In this document: piece after piece, positions 1 through 15,285 of the stretch
How positions within the stretch are numbered: position 1 is the first letter of the stretch
How the letters are laid out: each line of letters starts with the position of its first letter
Assembly: GCA_019454045.1 (NCBI GenBank)
Contig: SKCR01017971.1
Location: forward strand, 124,001-188,000
Reading direction: 5' to 3'
From: Zanthoxylum bungeanum
Taxonomy: Eukaryota; Streptophyta; Magnoliopsida; Sapindales; Rutaceae
Length of the DNA: 64,000 nt
The notes under the pieces: model-generated
What the model was told of the DNA's origin: nothing
Database searches by the model: none
Seen by the model: only the letters and a program-made list of their open reading frames with translations
Position numbers and translations under genes: made by a program

Positions 1-518
1 TTAAACATTATAAAATAATTTTATTAGACAATTTCTTTTTAAGTTGTGTTATGAAAGAAATGAAATAATATTGTTAAATTAACTAATGGTATTATAGACA
101 ATTTAAATCTTAAAAAAAAAAATGAGTTGGAGCATGTATATATGTAGGCTAAAGTCCAGGTATTTTAAATAATTTATAAATATATATATATATAATTTCC
201 AAATTCGTACGCGATAGATACTTACTGTACTGTAACTGTAAATAAATCGGTATATGAAACAGAGGATGTGTACGTAAAACTTTTGTCAATAATAAGGAGC
301 CGAACGTAATTAGCATGGCTGCCGTTTCTGGAGATGAAAAATAGGACAATGGCCAGGCAGTCTACACTTTGGAAATAGCCCAATCATGAATATTTTACTA
401 CCAACGAACGACCTAGGTTTCAAGGAAACGAAAAACATGATAACCAGATAAATAAAGCTGAAAACCGTTATTTTTAAACAAGTTAGAAAAATATTAATAT
501 ATATACACCCACATTTAC
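1..518. other. AT-rich intergenic DNA, no gene seen
   Basis: This stretch is AT-rich, with short A and TA runs and no convincing reading frame. The short open frames here have no recognisable protein features. It ends at the TG of the first Tekay LTR. Confidence 0.5.
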
Positions 519-1197
519 TGTCATGAATCTCTCCCTAGAGCGGGCCTAACCCTAGAAAGGGGTCCATGAACTACTTCATCTCGAGTATTCTATATGTCAT
601 GCAATATAACTAAATTTGCAAAGAAAATAACGTTCCACAAAATGTAATTCAATAAACCTTAAATAAATGTTTTACAGCAAAAGTATGAAAAAAAACATGA
701 AAATGTCATAAATCTCCTACCTTAAAAGCCAAAATAAATATATGGACCAACCCGAATGACGACTGTGGTAAACGATTGTAATCCTGATACTGCTATTGCT
801 ACTGCTGCGCTAGCGAACTACTTGGAATGTTTGGGAAAACGCGGGAGAGGGGTGGTGAGCTTAAAGAGCTTAGTATGTAAAGCACGCATACTCTCACCAT
901 GACCTCACCAATAAAATATCTATATCTATATATATAATTAATATTTAAAAATAGAAATTGTTATATAAGGGCTATATCAGACAAAACGTACTCACAACAA
1001 AGCACCTCAATCAAGTAAGGTTTGTTAGCCGGATTTGGAATAATATTGGACTGAAACTATTGGGAGAGTATCAACATCTCACCTCTCAAGGTTTCCCACC
1101 ATATAACCTCGCATAAATGTGCAAGAGGGGGACTGAACCACACGCCTCTGCTAACCTCGCATCTTCAACCACTATTATACTAAATCCAGCAACATAA

Positions 1198-1247
<50 letters not shown>

Positions 1248-2604
1248 TAATAATAATAATAATATAATAATAATAATAATAATAATAATAGCACACATCA
1301 TCCAATACAACACACATCATCGCACTTCATCCATCAATCCCATCTCAAAGTCACAGAGTACTCAAGCACTTGAATTCATAATACAAACATGCTAGTTATA
1401 CCCCAAAATTTATATTCAAAGTTTATACTCTCATGCTATCAATTACTCAATATAAATTTCAAACATATATGTATAAATTCATTTATGCTATATTATATGA
1501 ACTCATATATCAAACATCAACCAACAAATAATTATGTGAAGGGAATCATCATGCGTTGTATTTACCTCAATCCACATAAAAATCCTCTATATCTTTATGT
1601 CCTAGCTAAAATCTTAAAAAAAAATGTAAAATTATGATTAGGTTCCTATATTTTATTAAAATTATTATTTTACCCATAAACTTTTCAAATTTCCAATTTA
1701 ACACCCAATATTCTCCTACATTATTAATTTAGTCCTACAACTCTCAATTATCACCTATTACTCACTAAAAATCAGAATTTACAGATTTGTGTCTCTAATC
1801 ATGCCAATTTATGAGTAAGTCAAAAACTTTCAAAATCTTATATTTACACCCCTAAAACTGTAAAATATAATGTATCGAGCTCCAACAACTTCAAAATTGC
1901 ACAACGAGATGATCAATGGACAGTACACGTCACCAGGATCTCAAAGATGGTGGTGGCGACGACGGATGCTTGGTGGTCATCGACGAATGGTCAAACAATG
2001 ATAACTCTCTTTTTTGGTTCGTTTCACAACTGAAGGTCCGATTTGGATAACCGAAGTGTCCAACCTGTGTATCTCGATGGGGGAAAGATTCTGGTCCGAG
2101 AGGTGTTGTTCACGCATGGTGGCGCGTGAGCGCGTGATGGCGTGTGTAGGCACATGCTGGCACGTATGGAGGAGTTGGGTCGTCGGACCGACACTGTTGG
2201 CTTCGTCTCATCAAGCAGATTTGCATGTAGTGGTCACTCACCGGAAACAATGGCCGGAGGATGAAGGACGAGCCTATTTCTCTCTCTACTCAATTCCTCT
2301 CTTATTGTATCTTGTATTTTCTCTCTCCACTGGTTCATTTCTCTCTCTAACTGATCACTGGTCTCTAGAAATAACTTCAACACAGTAGTCACTTTCTATT
2401 TAACTCACACTGAACACACACCAAAGGAAAAATTAGGGTTGGTTTTTGTTTATATAGTAAAAGAAGTTGAGTGGTGTTAGGAGTAGTGGTTAGTGGTTGC
2501 TAAGTTTGGGGGCAGAGAACGTGGAGGGGGTGAGGGAGTGTGAGAGATAAGGATAACAAAACAATTCATTTTTAAGTAAAAAACATAAGAGATGTGGTCT
2601 CACA
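519..2604 (-). mobile_element. 3' LTR of Tekay-type chromovirus copy 1
   Basis: The block starts TGTCATGAATCTCTCCC and ends GTGGTCTCACA, so it has TG...CA ends. The gag-pol remnant that follows lies on the minus strand, which makes this the 3' LTR. The same sequence recurs at 7679-7990 (5' LTR remnant of this copy), 13532-15273 and in two parts between 56155 and 60940. A TATA-like site (CTATATAAAC on the minus strand, near 2447-2460) lies close to its U3 end. Length is about 2.09 kb. An AAT microsatellite sits inside it at 1198-1290. Confidence 0.8.
1198..1290. repeat. (AAT)n microsatellite
   Basis: About 90 bp of almost pure AAT/ATA trinucleotide repeats with two dinucleotide interruptions. 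Its minus-strand translation gives poly-Ile/Leu/Tyr, which is not a gene. Confidence 0.9.
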
Positions 2605-2629
2605 ATCGACACACCTTATAAAAATTTCA

Positions 2630-5600
2630 TCCTCAAAATTTCTCAATCCTCGAAAAGCTTTGGATACTTCTCTTTCATGTCGTGTTCCACCTCCCAAGTC
2701 GCCTCATGTATGTGATGATTAGTCCAAATGACCTTCACAAGAGGGATATATCTGGATCTTAACTCTTGGACCTTCCGCTCTACATTCTTCACGGGCTTTT
2801 CTTCATAAGTTAGATTCCCACTCAATTCTACCGATTGGCTCTCCAAGATGTGAGAAGGGTCTAGTACATATTTTTTCAACATGGATATATGAAATACTTT
2901 AAGAATTCTTTCCAATTTTGGTAGTAATGCCATACGATATGCCACTTTGCCCACTCTCTAGAAAATCTCATAAGGACCAATATAGCACGATGTCAACTTT
3001 CCATTTCAGCCAAATCTCAATACTCCCTTCCAAGAGGTGACTTTCATAAGATTTTATCCCCCACCTGGAACTTAAGGTCATTCATTCTTTTGTCAGCATA
3101 ACTCTTCTCTCAACTCTGCCCTCTGCAGCTCAGATCAGCCTGATCTTCTCATATCTCATATTTACAAAGTCTGAACAATGAATCTATCTATCTCCAACCC
3201 CGCCCCAACAAACATGAGTCATACACCTCCTCACATACAATGCCTGAAACGGAGCCATACCAATACAAGCTTGGAAGTTGTTGTTGTAGGCAACTCTAAC
3301 AGTTGTAAAAGATCATCCCATCCTCTAATTAAAGTCAATAAGCATGATCTTAGCAGATCTTCTAATGTCTGAATAGTCCACTCTAAATGCCTATCGATCT
3401 GAGGGTGGAATGTTGTGCTCATAGTAACCTTTTACCCCATAGACTTCTGGAAACCCTGCCAAAAATGAGAAGTAAATCTGGCATCTCTATCTGATACAAT
3501 CGATGTCGATACTTAATGTAACCGTACAATCTACTCCATATGCGATTTTGCTAGCCTTTTTAGTCCCATGTAACTCGAATCGATAGAAAATTGGCATATT
3601 TAGACAATCGATCCACTATCACCCAATTTGCATCATAGCCTTTCAGTGTTGCCGGTATTCCTACTACAAAATCCATTGTTATATTTTCCCTTGGCCACTT
3701 AGGTATAGGTACAGGCTAGAGTAATCCAGATGGGTGTTGATGTTCCATCTTAACCTGCTGACAAATAAGACAACGAGATACAAACTCTGAAATCTGTCTT
3801 TTCATTCCCGACCACCATATGTTTTCTTCATATTTGGATACAGGTTGGTGCTCCCATGATGCATATTATATAGAATATTGTGAGCTTCTTCGAAGATCTC
3901 ATTCTTAAGCACTCCAGTAGGTGGTACTATAACTCTATAACAAAAAAGTAATACATCATCTGAACTAATCTGGAGGTAGTAGTCTCATCCTTTGCAACAT
4001 TTTTTTTCCATTTCCCACATTGCTCATCTTCATTTTATGCTATTTTGAGTCTATTTAGCAGTGTATGTTGAACTTTCATATGAGTAATAAGCCCTCCTAT
4101 TTCAGATACCTTAAATGTCAAACGTAATGTTGCCATCTCCACAAATATCTTCTGTCTAGCACTCAAAAACTTTAGCTTAACCATGTTTTTCCTACTCAGT
4201 GTGTCAGCAGCTACGCTGGCCTTTCCTGGATTGTAATTGATAGTACAATCACAGTCATTTAGGAATTCCATCCAATGTATCTGCCTTAAATTTAGCTCTC
4301 TCCGTGTGGGAAGATATTTCAGACTCTTATGGTCGGTATAAATCTCACACTTGACACCATATAAATAATGCCTCCAAATCTTTAGAGCATGTACAATTGC
4401 TGCCAACTCTAGATCATGGGAGAGATAATTATTCTCATGGGTCTTTAACTATCTCGAGGCATAAACAATCACTCTCTTATGCTGCATTAGAACACATCCT
4501 AACCTTGATGTGATGCATCCGTATAAATTACATCTCCATAAAGTCTAGACAATAGAGTAAGTATCGGTGCAGTAGTTAATTTCTCCTTCAAAATATAGAA
4601 GCTCCTCTCACAATCGTCAGTCAATACAAACAATACTTCTTTTCTCTTCAGTTGAGTCCTCAGAGTAGCAATAACAGAGTAATCCCGGATAAAGCGATGG
4701 CAGTAGCAATAACAGAGTAATCCCAAGAAACTCCAAACCTCCGTTGTTGTTCTTGGTCTCTCCCATTATAAAACTACTTCGACCTTTTATGGGTCTACAT
4801 AGATACCCTCTCATGGGATGATGTGTCCCAAAAAAATCACTCTTTCCAGCCAAAACTCACAGTTAGAGAACTTGGCATATAATTTCTCCCTCCTCAAAAT
4901 CTCCAGTACCAATGAAGATGTTGCTTATGTTCGATTCGAGAGGGTGAATACACAAGGATTTCATCATTACACACTACAACGAACTTATCCAAATAAGGCT
5001 AGAACTCTTTATTCATCAAACCCATGAATGTTGCAGGTGTATTAGTAAGTCTGAATGGCATCACTAAGAACTAATAATGCATGTATCAAGTTTGGAATGC
5101 AGTTTTCAAAATATCCACATCTCGGATCCTCATCTGATGATATCCCGATCCAACATCGATATTCAAAAATAGCGAGGCTTACTTAAGTTTATCAAATAAA
5201 TCATTGATACGAGGTAACGAGTACCGATTCTTAATTGTCACCTTATTGTGCTGAAAATAATCTGTGTACATTCTTAAGGTGCCATCGTTTATTTTCACGA
5301 ACAATACTAGTGCTTCCCAATTTTGATACATTGGGTCTAATAAATTCCTGATCAAATAGTTCTTGCAAATGTTCTTTCAGCTCTTTCATTTTTACCGGGA
5401 CCATAAGATACATAGTTATCTAAATAAAGGCGATACCGGACATCAAATTTATAGTGAACTCTAGATCTCTACGTAGAGGAAATCCTGGTAATTCTTCAGA
5501 AAACACGGCATGAACTCTCTCACAACTGGGATATCTGTTATCTATGTCGATTCCCCCTCATCCACTGTGGTGATACTCGCTAAGAAGCCTCTGCACCCTT

Positions 5601-7600
5601 GTCTAATCATTCTACAAGCTGGCATAACATAAATGATAGTTGCCACAACTAGACTACAGTCACTCACTATCTTGAAATCCTCGTCGTCTGACCTAAACCT
5701 GACTTCTTTACCACTGTAATCAAAATGGCTCCATGAGATTTCTGCCAATCCATCCCTAAAATAAAACTGAAGTCTTCCATCTCTAATATGTAAAGTACAA
5801 TTGGTAGTTGCCTTCCTTCAATCTCAACACTCAATCTTCTGTATATTGTATCTATCATGATGACCTTCCTCGAGGGAAGTCTCACAATCAAAGGAATCAT
5901 GTTGGACTCTGTTATACTGCCAAGACAAGAAATTAAAAAAGTGCAATAAATGAATTTGTAGATCCTGTATCAAAAAGAGCTCGAATGAGCATACCTAATA
6001 CTCGAACTGTACTAGATACAAAATTGCCACCATCATGTACCTTCTGCTCTGCCATGGCTAAGATTCGTCCTCTATCAGCATCGGGTGCAGTATGTGTCTG
6101 AGATGTATATCTCATACCATTATATGCTCCACTCGAAGTCCCTCTGTCTCTGTCATGTGTGAAACCCGAGCCTCGCCCACGACTACCACTGGAATCTGTC
6201 ACTCTACCATGTCATGTTGTCAGTACTCCTCTTCCTGGGTTCTCAGCTCCTCGAGATCCATCACCAGCAGGGTAATCTCTGGCCAAATGTACAAACTGCT
6301 GACATTCGTAACATCTTTTCCCTCTGTTGCACTGTATTCTGATATGACCCTCCTTAACCACAGTTATAGCATCGTCACGTGCTAGTTAGTAGAGATTCTA
6401 CACTTGTTGTACTCTGATCAACAAATGATATTGTGATTCTACTATGACTGTGCTCCGTCTGACCCCCACGATATTTTCCTTTATGAAGTGCACTCTGTGT
6501 GCCTCTGGGTGGTATTCCGCCGTGTCTCGGCTGTGAAGAATTTTGTCTACTATTTGATCTACCTTGTCTCCCGTCAGAGACCCCATCTCACTCATCTTCA
6601 TACTCTCTTGGAAAGCTACTATATTCTTTCTCGATATTGATGTCACTCTCTGCAATCATAACTATGTCAACCAGTAATATATATGGCAGCTTCCCCAAAA
6701 TCGAGGTCCTCGACCTAATCTCCAGTCTCAATCCACCATTGAACTTCTCACATTTGTCTTTCTTTCATCGAATTAACTTCGGGTAATACATAGATAGGGA
6801 AATCATATACCTCTCATACTCTATCATTGTCTCTGATGGTCCTTAAACCATATGCTCAAACTGACGACGCTGCTCACTACGATAAACATAAGGGAAATAT
6901 TTCTCATTTAAGGCTTCCTCGAATATATCCCAGGTGATATACTGAGATCTTCTAAGTCCATCAACTCTCCAGCAATCTAGTGCTATCATTTTATTTATCA
7001 GTACTGTCTCAATGTGCTTTCACAGTTTCCGTCTCACCTCTCATCATAAAAGCACAAACATAACCTTTCTTGATCTGTCAGGTCTAACACACTGAATATG
7101 TTCTCGATATCATTCTTACATCTCTCTGTAGCAACGGGATCGGTTGTATCATGAATTTGGGAGGCCTTACATTAAGAAACTGGTTCAGCTTACTTGTACT
7201 ATCACTATTGCTCGAAAGTATATTAGCCGCTGGCCCTCTGGAAACCATTTGTACGATGACTTCAATTAACCTCCCCAATATATCTTCTAGATGTGTGGCT
7301 ATTGGGGGAACTGAAGGAAGAACGACATGGGTCATATTAGGTACAGTCAGAGGAATCGCATCATATGCAGCTGTAGGAATAGCAGTGAGACCAGATGTCG
7401 AAACAATAAGAGGTAAGTCTACAGCACTCGTCACCCTCAACAATCAGAGGAACACCAGATGAAACTACATCTGGTTCAGGATATATAGGTTAGGCATGGG
7501 GTTCCTCAATATCAATACCCGACACACTAGCGAATCGTTGAGCCCTCCCACTCCCACGTTAAGTACCAGTACCACAGTCACGTCCAGATAATTTCCTACA
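2630..7600 (-). pseudogene. Decayed gag-pol of Tekay-type chromovirus copy 1
   Basis: Read from right to left, the minus strand holds the normal Ty3/gypsy order in broken frames. Gag is near 6400-7450. Below it is a zinc-knuckle/protease region (6200-5540) with the protease motif LFDTGSTNSFIA. Reverse transcriptase runs about 5500-4500, and RNase H about 4430-4035 with the motif TDHKSLKYL. Degenerate integrase follows, and the integrase C-terminus plus chromodomain-like tail is at 2954-2643 (IWTNHHIHEATWEVE). The intact-looking relative at 60952-64000 confirms each domain. Many frameshifts and stops are present, so no product is expected. The chromodomain-like tail and the motif set place it in the Tekay/Del chromovirus group, as inference from family knowledge. 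Confidence 0.85.
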
Positions 7601-7663
7601 AACATAAAACTATTATTTAATACCCTCATCTAATGCAATGTGTCTACATAATCTATAACCTTC

Positions 7664-7675
7664 GCTCTAATTCCA
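7664..7675 (-). promoter_or_regulatory. Degenerate primer-binding site of Tekay copy 1
   Basis: On the minus strand this reads TGGAATTAGAGC, 10 of 12 matches to the initiator-Met tRNA primer site TGGTATCAGAGC used by most plant LTR elements. It lies a few bases from the truncated 5' LTR, which fixes the element's orientation. Confidence 0.65.
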
Positions 7676-7678
7676 AAA

Positions 7679-7990
7679 TTTACATGACCGCCTTACAAGA
7701 GCAGGCCCAACCCCATTTTACATGTCATGCAATATAATTAAATTTGTAAAGAAAATAATGTACTTACAAACTTCAATTTGTAATACAAACATACAGTTAC
7801 ACCCCAAAATTTATATTCACAATTTATACTCGCATGCTATTAATCACTCAATATAAATTTCAAACATATATGTATAAATATATTTATGCTATATTATATG
7901 AACTCCTATATCAAACATGAACCAACAAATAATTATGTTAAGGGAATCATCGTGCATTGTACTTACCTCAATCCACGTAAAAAGTATCTA
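7679..7990 (-). mobile_element. Truncated 5' LTR of Tekay copy 1
   Basis: The sequence from 7685 to 7990 matches the LTR at 519-2604 in two blocks: its first ~100 bp, then the part equivalent to 1375-1600. About 700 bp between the blocks is missing. Similarity stops near 7990, where unrelated DNA begins. The pair brackets a broken copy, so this element is old. Confidence 0.7.
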
Positions 7991-8300
7991 TTTCTCTATG
8001 CCCATTATCGGTCGGCGCGATAGCCCAGAGGGTTGCGCCAGCCACCCTTCTGTCTTATGGTGGCCAGAGTTAGCCCCAAAATACCGACATCAGCTATGTG
8101 AGAGAGAGAGATGATCGGGTGTGGGTTTTCTGATCCTAGCTCGTCGTTTTATTTCACTACTTGAGCTAGTCGTCAAATCGATGCCCTCATAGAGTACTAC
8201 AAGATAGCAGTGATAGTTTTTCTTATCCGTACACGGCTCCACGTAAAATGAGGAAGAAATAAATGGTAAATAGTTGCTCCAAATGAAAATTAGTTTCGAT
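7991..8300. other. Unassigned DNA between LTR fragments
   Basis: No convincing gene is seen. The sequence includes a moderately GC-rich segment (8010-8100) and a short GA run (8098-8111). It separates the truncated Tekay LTR from the left arm of the inverted repeat. Confidence 0.4.
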
Positions 8301-8690
8301 TGAAATTTTTTCGATTCCAGTGCGTTCATGGAATCGTTGGGAGTCTATATATGCCCTCGAAATCTCGGTAAGACCTCCCGATAAAAATCCGCTAATTTCA
8401 AGATTTACGTTAAATATTTGGATGTATCCATTAGCTTCTTAGGTAGCGTAATGGTATAAATTGAATTGTTTGAGTATAAGAATATTCAATATGTGTATAT
8501 GGTAGAATTCTAGTGAAAATGGAATGAATTGGATCACCGATAGATTATGCAAGTTTTCGGTAAAAGAAGATTTCACATATATTGATGTTTTTGTTTTTAA
8601 ATGTAATGTTAGATATGATTTATATATGATGATATGATAATGTTTAGATGATGCAGTGTAGGTTCGGAGGGTTTAGGACCCTTCCGTAAT
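8300..8690 (+). repeat. Left arm of a ~370 bp imperfect inverted repeat (LTR-like)
   Basis: The reverse complement of this block aligns with 10241-10640 over its whole length at roughly 75 % identity by eye. Shared words include ACCGAGATTTCGAGGGC and, in diverged form, ACTTGCAT.TCTATCGG. It resembles part of an LTR of an unassigned family that is present twice in opposite orientation. No coding capacity is seen. Confidence 0.75.
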
Positions 8691-9234
8691 ATTTACGGAA
8701 ACATTTTTAGGAAGATTTTCCAAAAACGCGTAAATGAAGGATTTAAGTTAATTGGTTGCTTGAATTAGTTTGTAGTAATATTTTAAAATTAGTGAATTTG
8801 AAATCATTGAAATCGGACTTACTCTGGTTGTCCCGAATGATCCAGAATTTTATCATAGTTAAGTCAAGAATTCTATGAAGTCGAGATTTTGACGGCATAT
8901 CGCTTTTTATTTTGACGAAGGTGATGAGGACTATGAGTGCTCTTGAAGCCAGGTAAGTAACTCATACGACGAGTACTTGATTTGTTGATTCGTATTTTAA
9001 ATACATATAGTAATGATTATGTGTGTATTTATGTGTATGTATCTGTATTTGTTTGTGAGAGCGCGAATATACCCTGAAATTGAATAACATGAACACCAAC
9101 TTTGTTGTTACCTAGAATGCTCGTAGAATAATGACGTTATTAACATAGCTCTCAGTACTAGAAGAAATAAATAAAATAAAATCAGGATTTAAAACAAAAA
9201 TAATTATTTAACTGTCTTTTATAATAATTAATTA

Positions 9235-10240
9235 TGTAGGTGCTAACCTTGTTACCGCCTACATGGTCGGTTTATACGATTTTGTTACCACCTATATGGT
9301 CGGTTAGACTTTGGATAAATGACATTCACCGCCTATATGGTCGGTTTTAATATAATTAATTCAAGATATGATTAATTGATAAGTGAGTAATCTATATTTG
9401 AAGTATTAAAAGTGAAACCATAGCTCCAACATTTTTTTTTATTGTTGAAATTTTCTTTACTTTCTAATTTTCCATTATGTTATTTTGTTTAACTATGCAT
9501 CTTGTAATTTTAGGTATGTTTTGTAACTAAATATATTATCTAGGGATGTGATGAATTCCAATATCATCGGTTTATAAAGTTGGTTATTTCATGTTTTGGG
9601 TAATATAAAGGTTTATTTATTGAGTTTTAAGCTTAATGCTTCTTGTTAACTTGCTATTACTAAGATTGATTTGGTAAACTTAAAACGAACTTGGAAAATG
9701 GATTTTAGGTTTAGCCTTAGACTCAATAGCTCACGATCTCACCTTATGGCAAGAGACTCTTAGGTAGATTTCCTTACAGGATAGGAATATACCTGCCGGG
9801 CGGGGGTAGCCATAATTGGAACTTAATCTTAATGAATTCAGATAACTTGGTTAACATAGGAATATAGTTAATTGGGTTACACTGGGTGTTTGCATCTGAC
9901 CATCAGAAGAGGCGTTTGTATAATTTTGTGTTCCAGGTTAATAAACCAATATATTGCACACACGTAAGATAACAACTTCATCTTTAAAAGATATTGGAAG
10001 GATTCACAACCCTAGATAATTTTATTATATTGAATTTTCCTTTAATTTACATTCGCACTGTTTTATTTACTTGTTTTAGTTTAAAATCACCATCCAATCA
10101 ACAAACCAATCTATTAGGTACTCGTAAATATTTAACTTCATAAATTTATAGCCTAGGTATTAAGTCCTCTTAGGATCGATACATTTTATACTACTTGAAT
10201 GATACGTGCGCTTGCGTTACATGAGTGATTTCACTGATCA
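9235..10240 (+). mobile_element. Athila-like LTR fragment (plus orientation)
   Basis: This block is the reverse complement of part of the complete LTR at 19673-21769. Both share the ACCGCCTA.ATGGTCGG repeats (9240-9345 here, 20580-20790 there), the CGGGCGGGGGTAGCC word at 9800, and the terminal segment around GGATCGATACATTTTATACT, ending in CA at 10240. The first ~1 kb of the LTR is missing or too diverged to follow. It lies between the two inverted arms. Confidence 0.7.
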
Positions 10241-10640
10241 GGTCCCGAACCCTCAGAACCTACCCGGATTTATCCAAGAATGTTCGTAATATCATATATA
10301 ACTCATAACTATCGTTAAAATCAAAACACGTCACTATACGCAAAAATCCACTTTTACCGGAAACTTGCATATTCTATCGGATCGACCAAACCCGTTTTGT
10401 TTTCACTCGGATTCTACCAAATACATATATTCAATATACTCATACCCAAGCAATTCAATTTATATTAATACGTTACTCTACAAAGTTACTGGAAACATCC
10501 GAACATTTAACGATAAACTTGGAAATAGCGAGTTTTTACCAGGACTTACCGAGATTTCGAGGGCTTATATGGACTCCAAACGATCCCACGAACCCGTTGG
10601 AATCGACAGATAATATACATGTTTTTCATATTCCAAGAGT
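10241..10640 (-). repeat. Right arm of the imperfect inverted repeat
   Basis: Partner of 8300-8690 in opposite orientation. It starts directly after the CA end of the Athila-like LTR fragment and its similarity runs to about 115 bp before the terpene synthase start codon. It may therefore supply part of that gene's upstream region. Confidence 0.75.
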
Positions 10641-10688
10641 ACCAAAACGAATAAGAAAAATAAAATACATTCACATCTCTTTTTCCTG

Positions 10689-10697
10689 TTTAAATAC
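10689..10697 (+). promoter_or_regulatory. Possible TATA element of the terpene synthase gene
   Basis: TTTAAATAC lies about 60 bp before the ATG at 10755, a plausible TATA position for a short 5' leader. No start site can be seen directly, and the neighbourhood is generally AT-rich. Confidence 0.3.
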
Positions 10698-10730
10698 ACA
10701 TTTTTTGCTAAGAGTTTTTAAGTGCATTAG

Positions 10731-13108
<2,378 letters not shown>

Positions 13109-13531
13109 AGGCTAAGGAATATGATGGATGTAACGGACAAACTTCATGTTGCTTCAGAATAAGAGATGCATTACTTAACACATGCTCATTCCAGTTCTTA
13201 TAGTCTGGATATATATATATTTTATAATTTTTTCAAATACATTATCTGTATTCATAATTGATAAATGAAGCTGGGCACTATGTTCATGTTTAAACCGTTG
13301 CAACTTCATTAAATGATTTGTCTTGATCATTTATAAATTTACTGATGTAGTTTGTCTGCATTGAACGGGGATCACAAATGGGATTTAATTAAACTCGGAA
13401 TGAGCGGAGATTTATTAAATTTCACACGCACTGATTTTACCAATCTCAAGCTTGAGTTAACTATAACTTTGTGTGTATGAATATTATTTTATTCGAGTTA
13501 CCAATGGATAAGATTTAAATGAAAATAACTT
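13109..13531. other. 3' flank of the terpene synthase gene
   Basis: AT-rich sequence with AATAAA-like words near 13257 (GATAAATGA), a plausible 3' UTR and polyadenylation zone. A 15-17 bp inverted match (GGATAAGATTTAAAT at 13506-13520 with ATTTAAATCTTATCC at 13576-13590) straddles the start of the next LTR. Confidence 0.4.
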
Positions 13532-15273
13532 TGTCATAATCCCTCCCTAGAATAAAATAGAAAATATTATATATATTTAAATCTTATCCATGTCACGCAA
13601 TTTTACATGTCACGTAATTCAAATGTATATGAAAAGAAAATAATGCTTCTTAAATTATAATTTAGCAAATCTCCGAATAAAGCCTCGAATATTAAAGTTT
13701 ACAACACAAATCGTAAAAACATGGAAAATACTATCATAAATGTCTGAACCAACCCGAAAAATAACTGTGACACGTGGATCAATTCCTGGTATTGTATAAT
13801 AGTGGATTGAAACTAATGGGAGGTACCTCACAACTTTTAAGGTTTTCCACCATATCATCACGCATAAATATATAAGTGGGAACATAAACACTTATTATGA
13901 GCTCCACCATTAATTATGCATAACATCGCATAGCCTCTCATGAACTCTCTCATCTCATCTCATCTACGACCACTATTATACAAAACTTGACAGCATAACA
14001 TAACAACACACATCATCCAATACAATCAAATCTCATATTCAATCCATCAATCTCATCTCAACAATCACGAATTTATATTTATCATGCCTTCAATAACTCA
14101 ATAAATATCTCCACATATATGTAGACTTTTTGGTAACCATCAATCAACAAACAATTATGTTAAAGGAATCGTCGTGTGTTTTACTTACCTCAATCCATGC
14201 AAAATTCATCTATGTGTCTATATCCTCGCTATGATCAGAAAAATATAAAGTTACAATCAGGTGCCTCAACTTTGATAAAATTATAATTTCACCCATAAAC
14301 TTTCTAAATTTCCAATTTAACCCCACAATTTTTCTATTATGTCCAAAGAGTCCTAGAACTCTAAAATATTACTTATTAAATCCAGAAAAATATAATTTAC
14401 AGATTTACCCTCATAATCATGTCAATATGCAATTAAGTCCAAAACTTTCAAAATCTTACATTTACCCCCCAAAATAGTAACAATCACGTACCAAGCTTCA
14501 ACGACCTGTAAATCTCACAACGAAGGAACCAATGGTCTATATACGTCACAAGGATCACAGTGACGGTGGTGGTGATGGTTGATGCACGGTGGTTACCGAC
14601 GAACAGTCAAACAACAATAACTATCATTTTTAACTCATTTCTCAACAACCGAATGTCAGATTTGGCAAACAAAATGCCCACACTGCGTATCTCGATGAGG
14701 GGTAAATTCATATCCGAGAGGTGAGGTACACGCATAGCACTGCGTGGTCGCATGAAGGTGGAGATGCGGTGACGCGTGGAGTCACGTGCGGTAGAATCTC
14801 GGCAGCAGACCGGTGCTGTTAGATTTGTCTCATCGATAGGATTCTTCAGATGTGGTCACACGTTTGATCTCCGATTCCGAACAAAGTAGAACAAGATAAT
14901 TTCTCTCTCCGAAGATACTTTCTCTCTCTAGCTGTTTCTTTCTCTACTGGTTTCAATTTTTCTCTCTAAAACTCCCTAAAAATGCTCTCAAATGTCTCTG
15001 GAAATGTCTTCAACACACTGCCTACCCTTTTCTCTAATATCATAACTAAAACACTTACAAAAAAATTAGAAAATAATATAGAAAGATGTTGTGTTTTAGA
15101 TAGGTTATGAGTGAGTGAATGATTGTTGTTTGTTTGAATTAGGGGTGAGGTTGATGGTTGTTGATTGTTTTATTTGGTTTAGGGGATAGATAAACACAAA
15201 ATGTAATGATAATTAGGTGGTGGGGATTTATTAGGTTTAAGTGTGTTAAAAATGATAATAATGTGGTATTACA
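13532..15273 (-). mobile_element. 3' LTR of Tekay-type chromovirus copy 2
   Basis: The block begins TGTCATAATCCCTCCCTAG and ends GTGGTATTACA, parallel to the LTRs at 519 and 56155. Internal segments match the first LTR throughout, for example the stretch with TTACCTCAATCCA near 14190. At 1.74 kb it is shorter than copy 1 through internal deletions. Its minus-strand gag-pol follows directly. Confidence 0.8.
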
Positions 15274-15285
15274 ATCTACCCACCT

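Noticed and set aside
1086..1313. Minus-strand open frame rich in Ile, Leu and Tyr
   Set aside because: It is the translation of an AAT microsatellite.
8090..8329. 79-codon minus-strand ORF near the inverted repeat
   Set aside because: No domain or codon pattern supports it and it overlaps the LTR-like arm.
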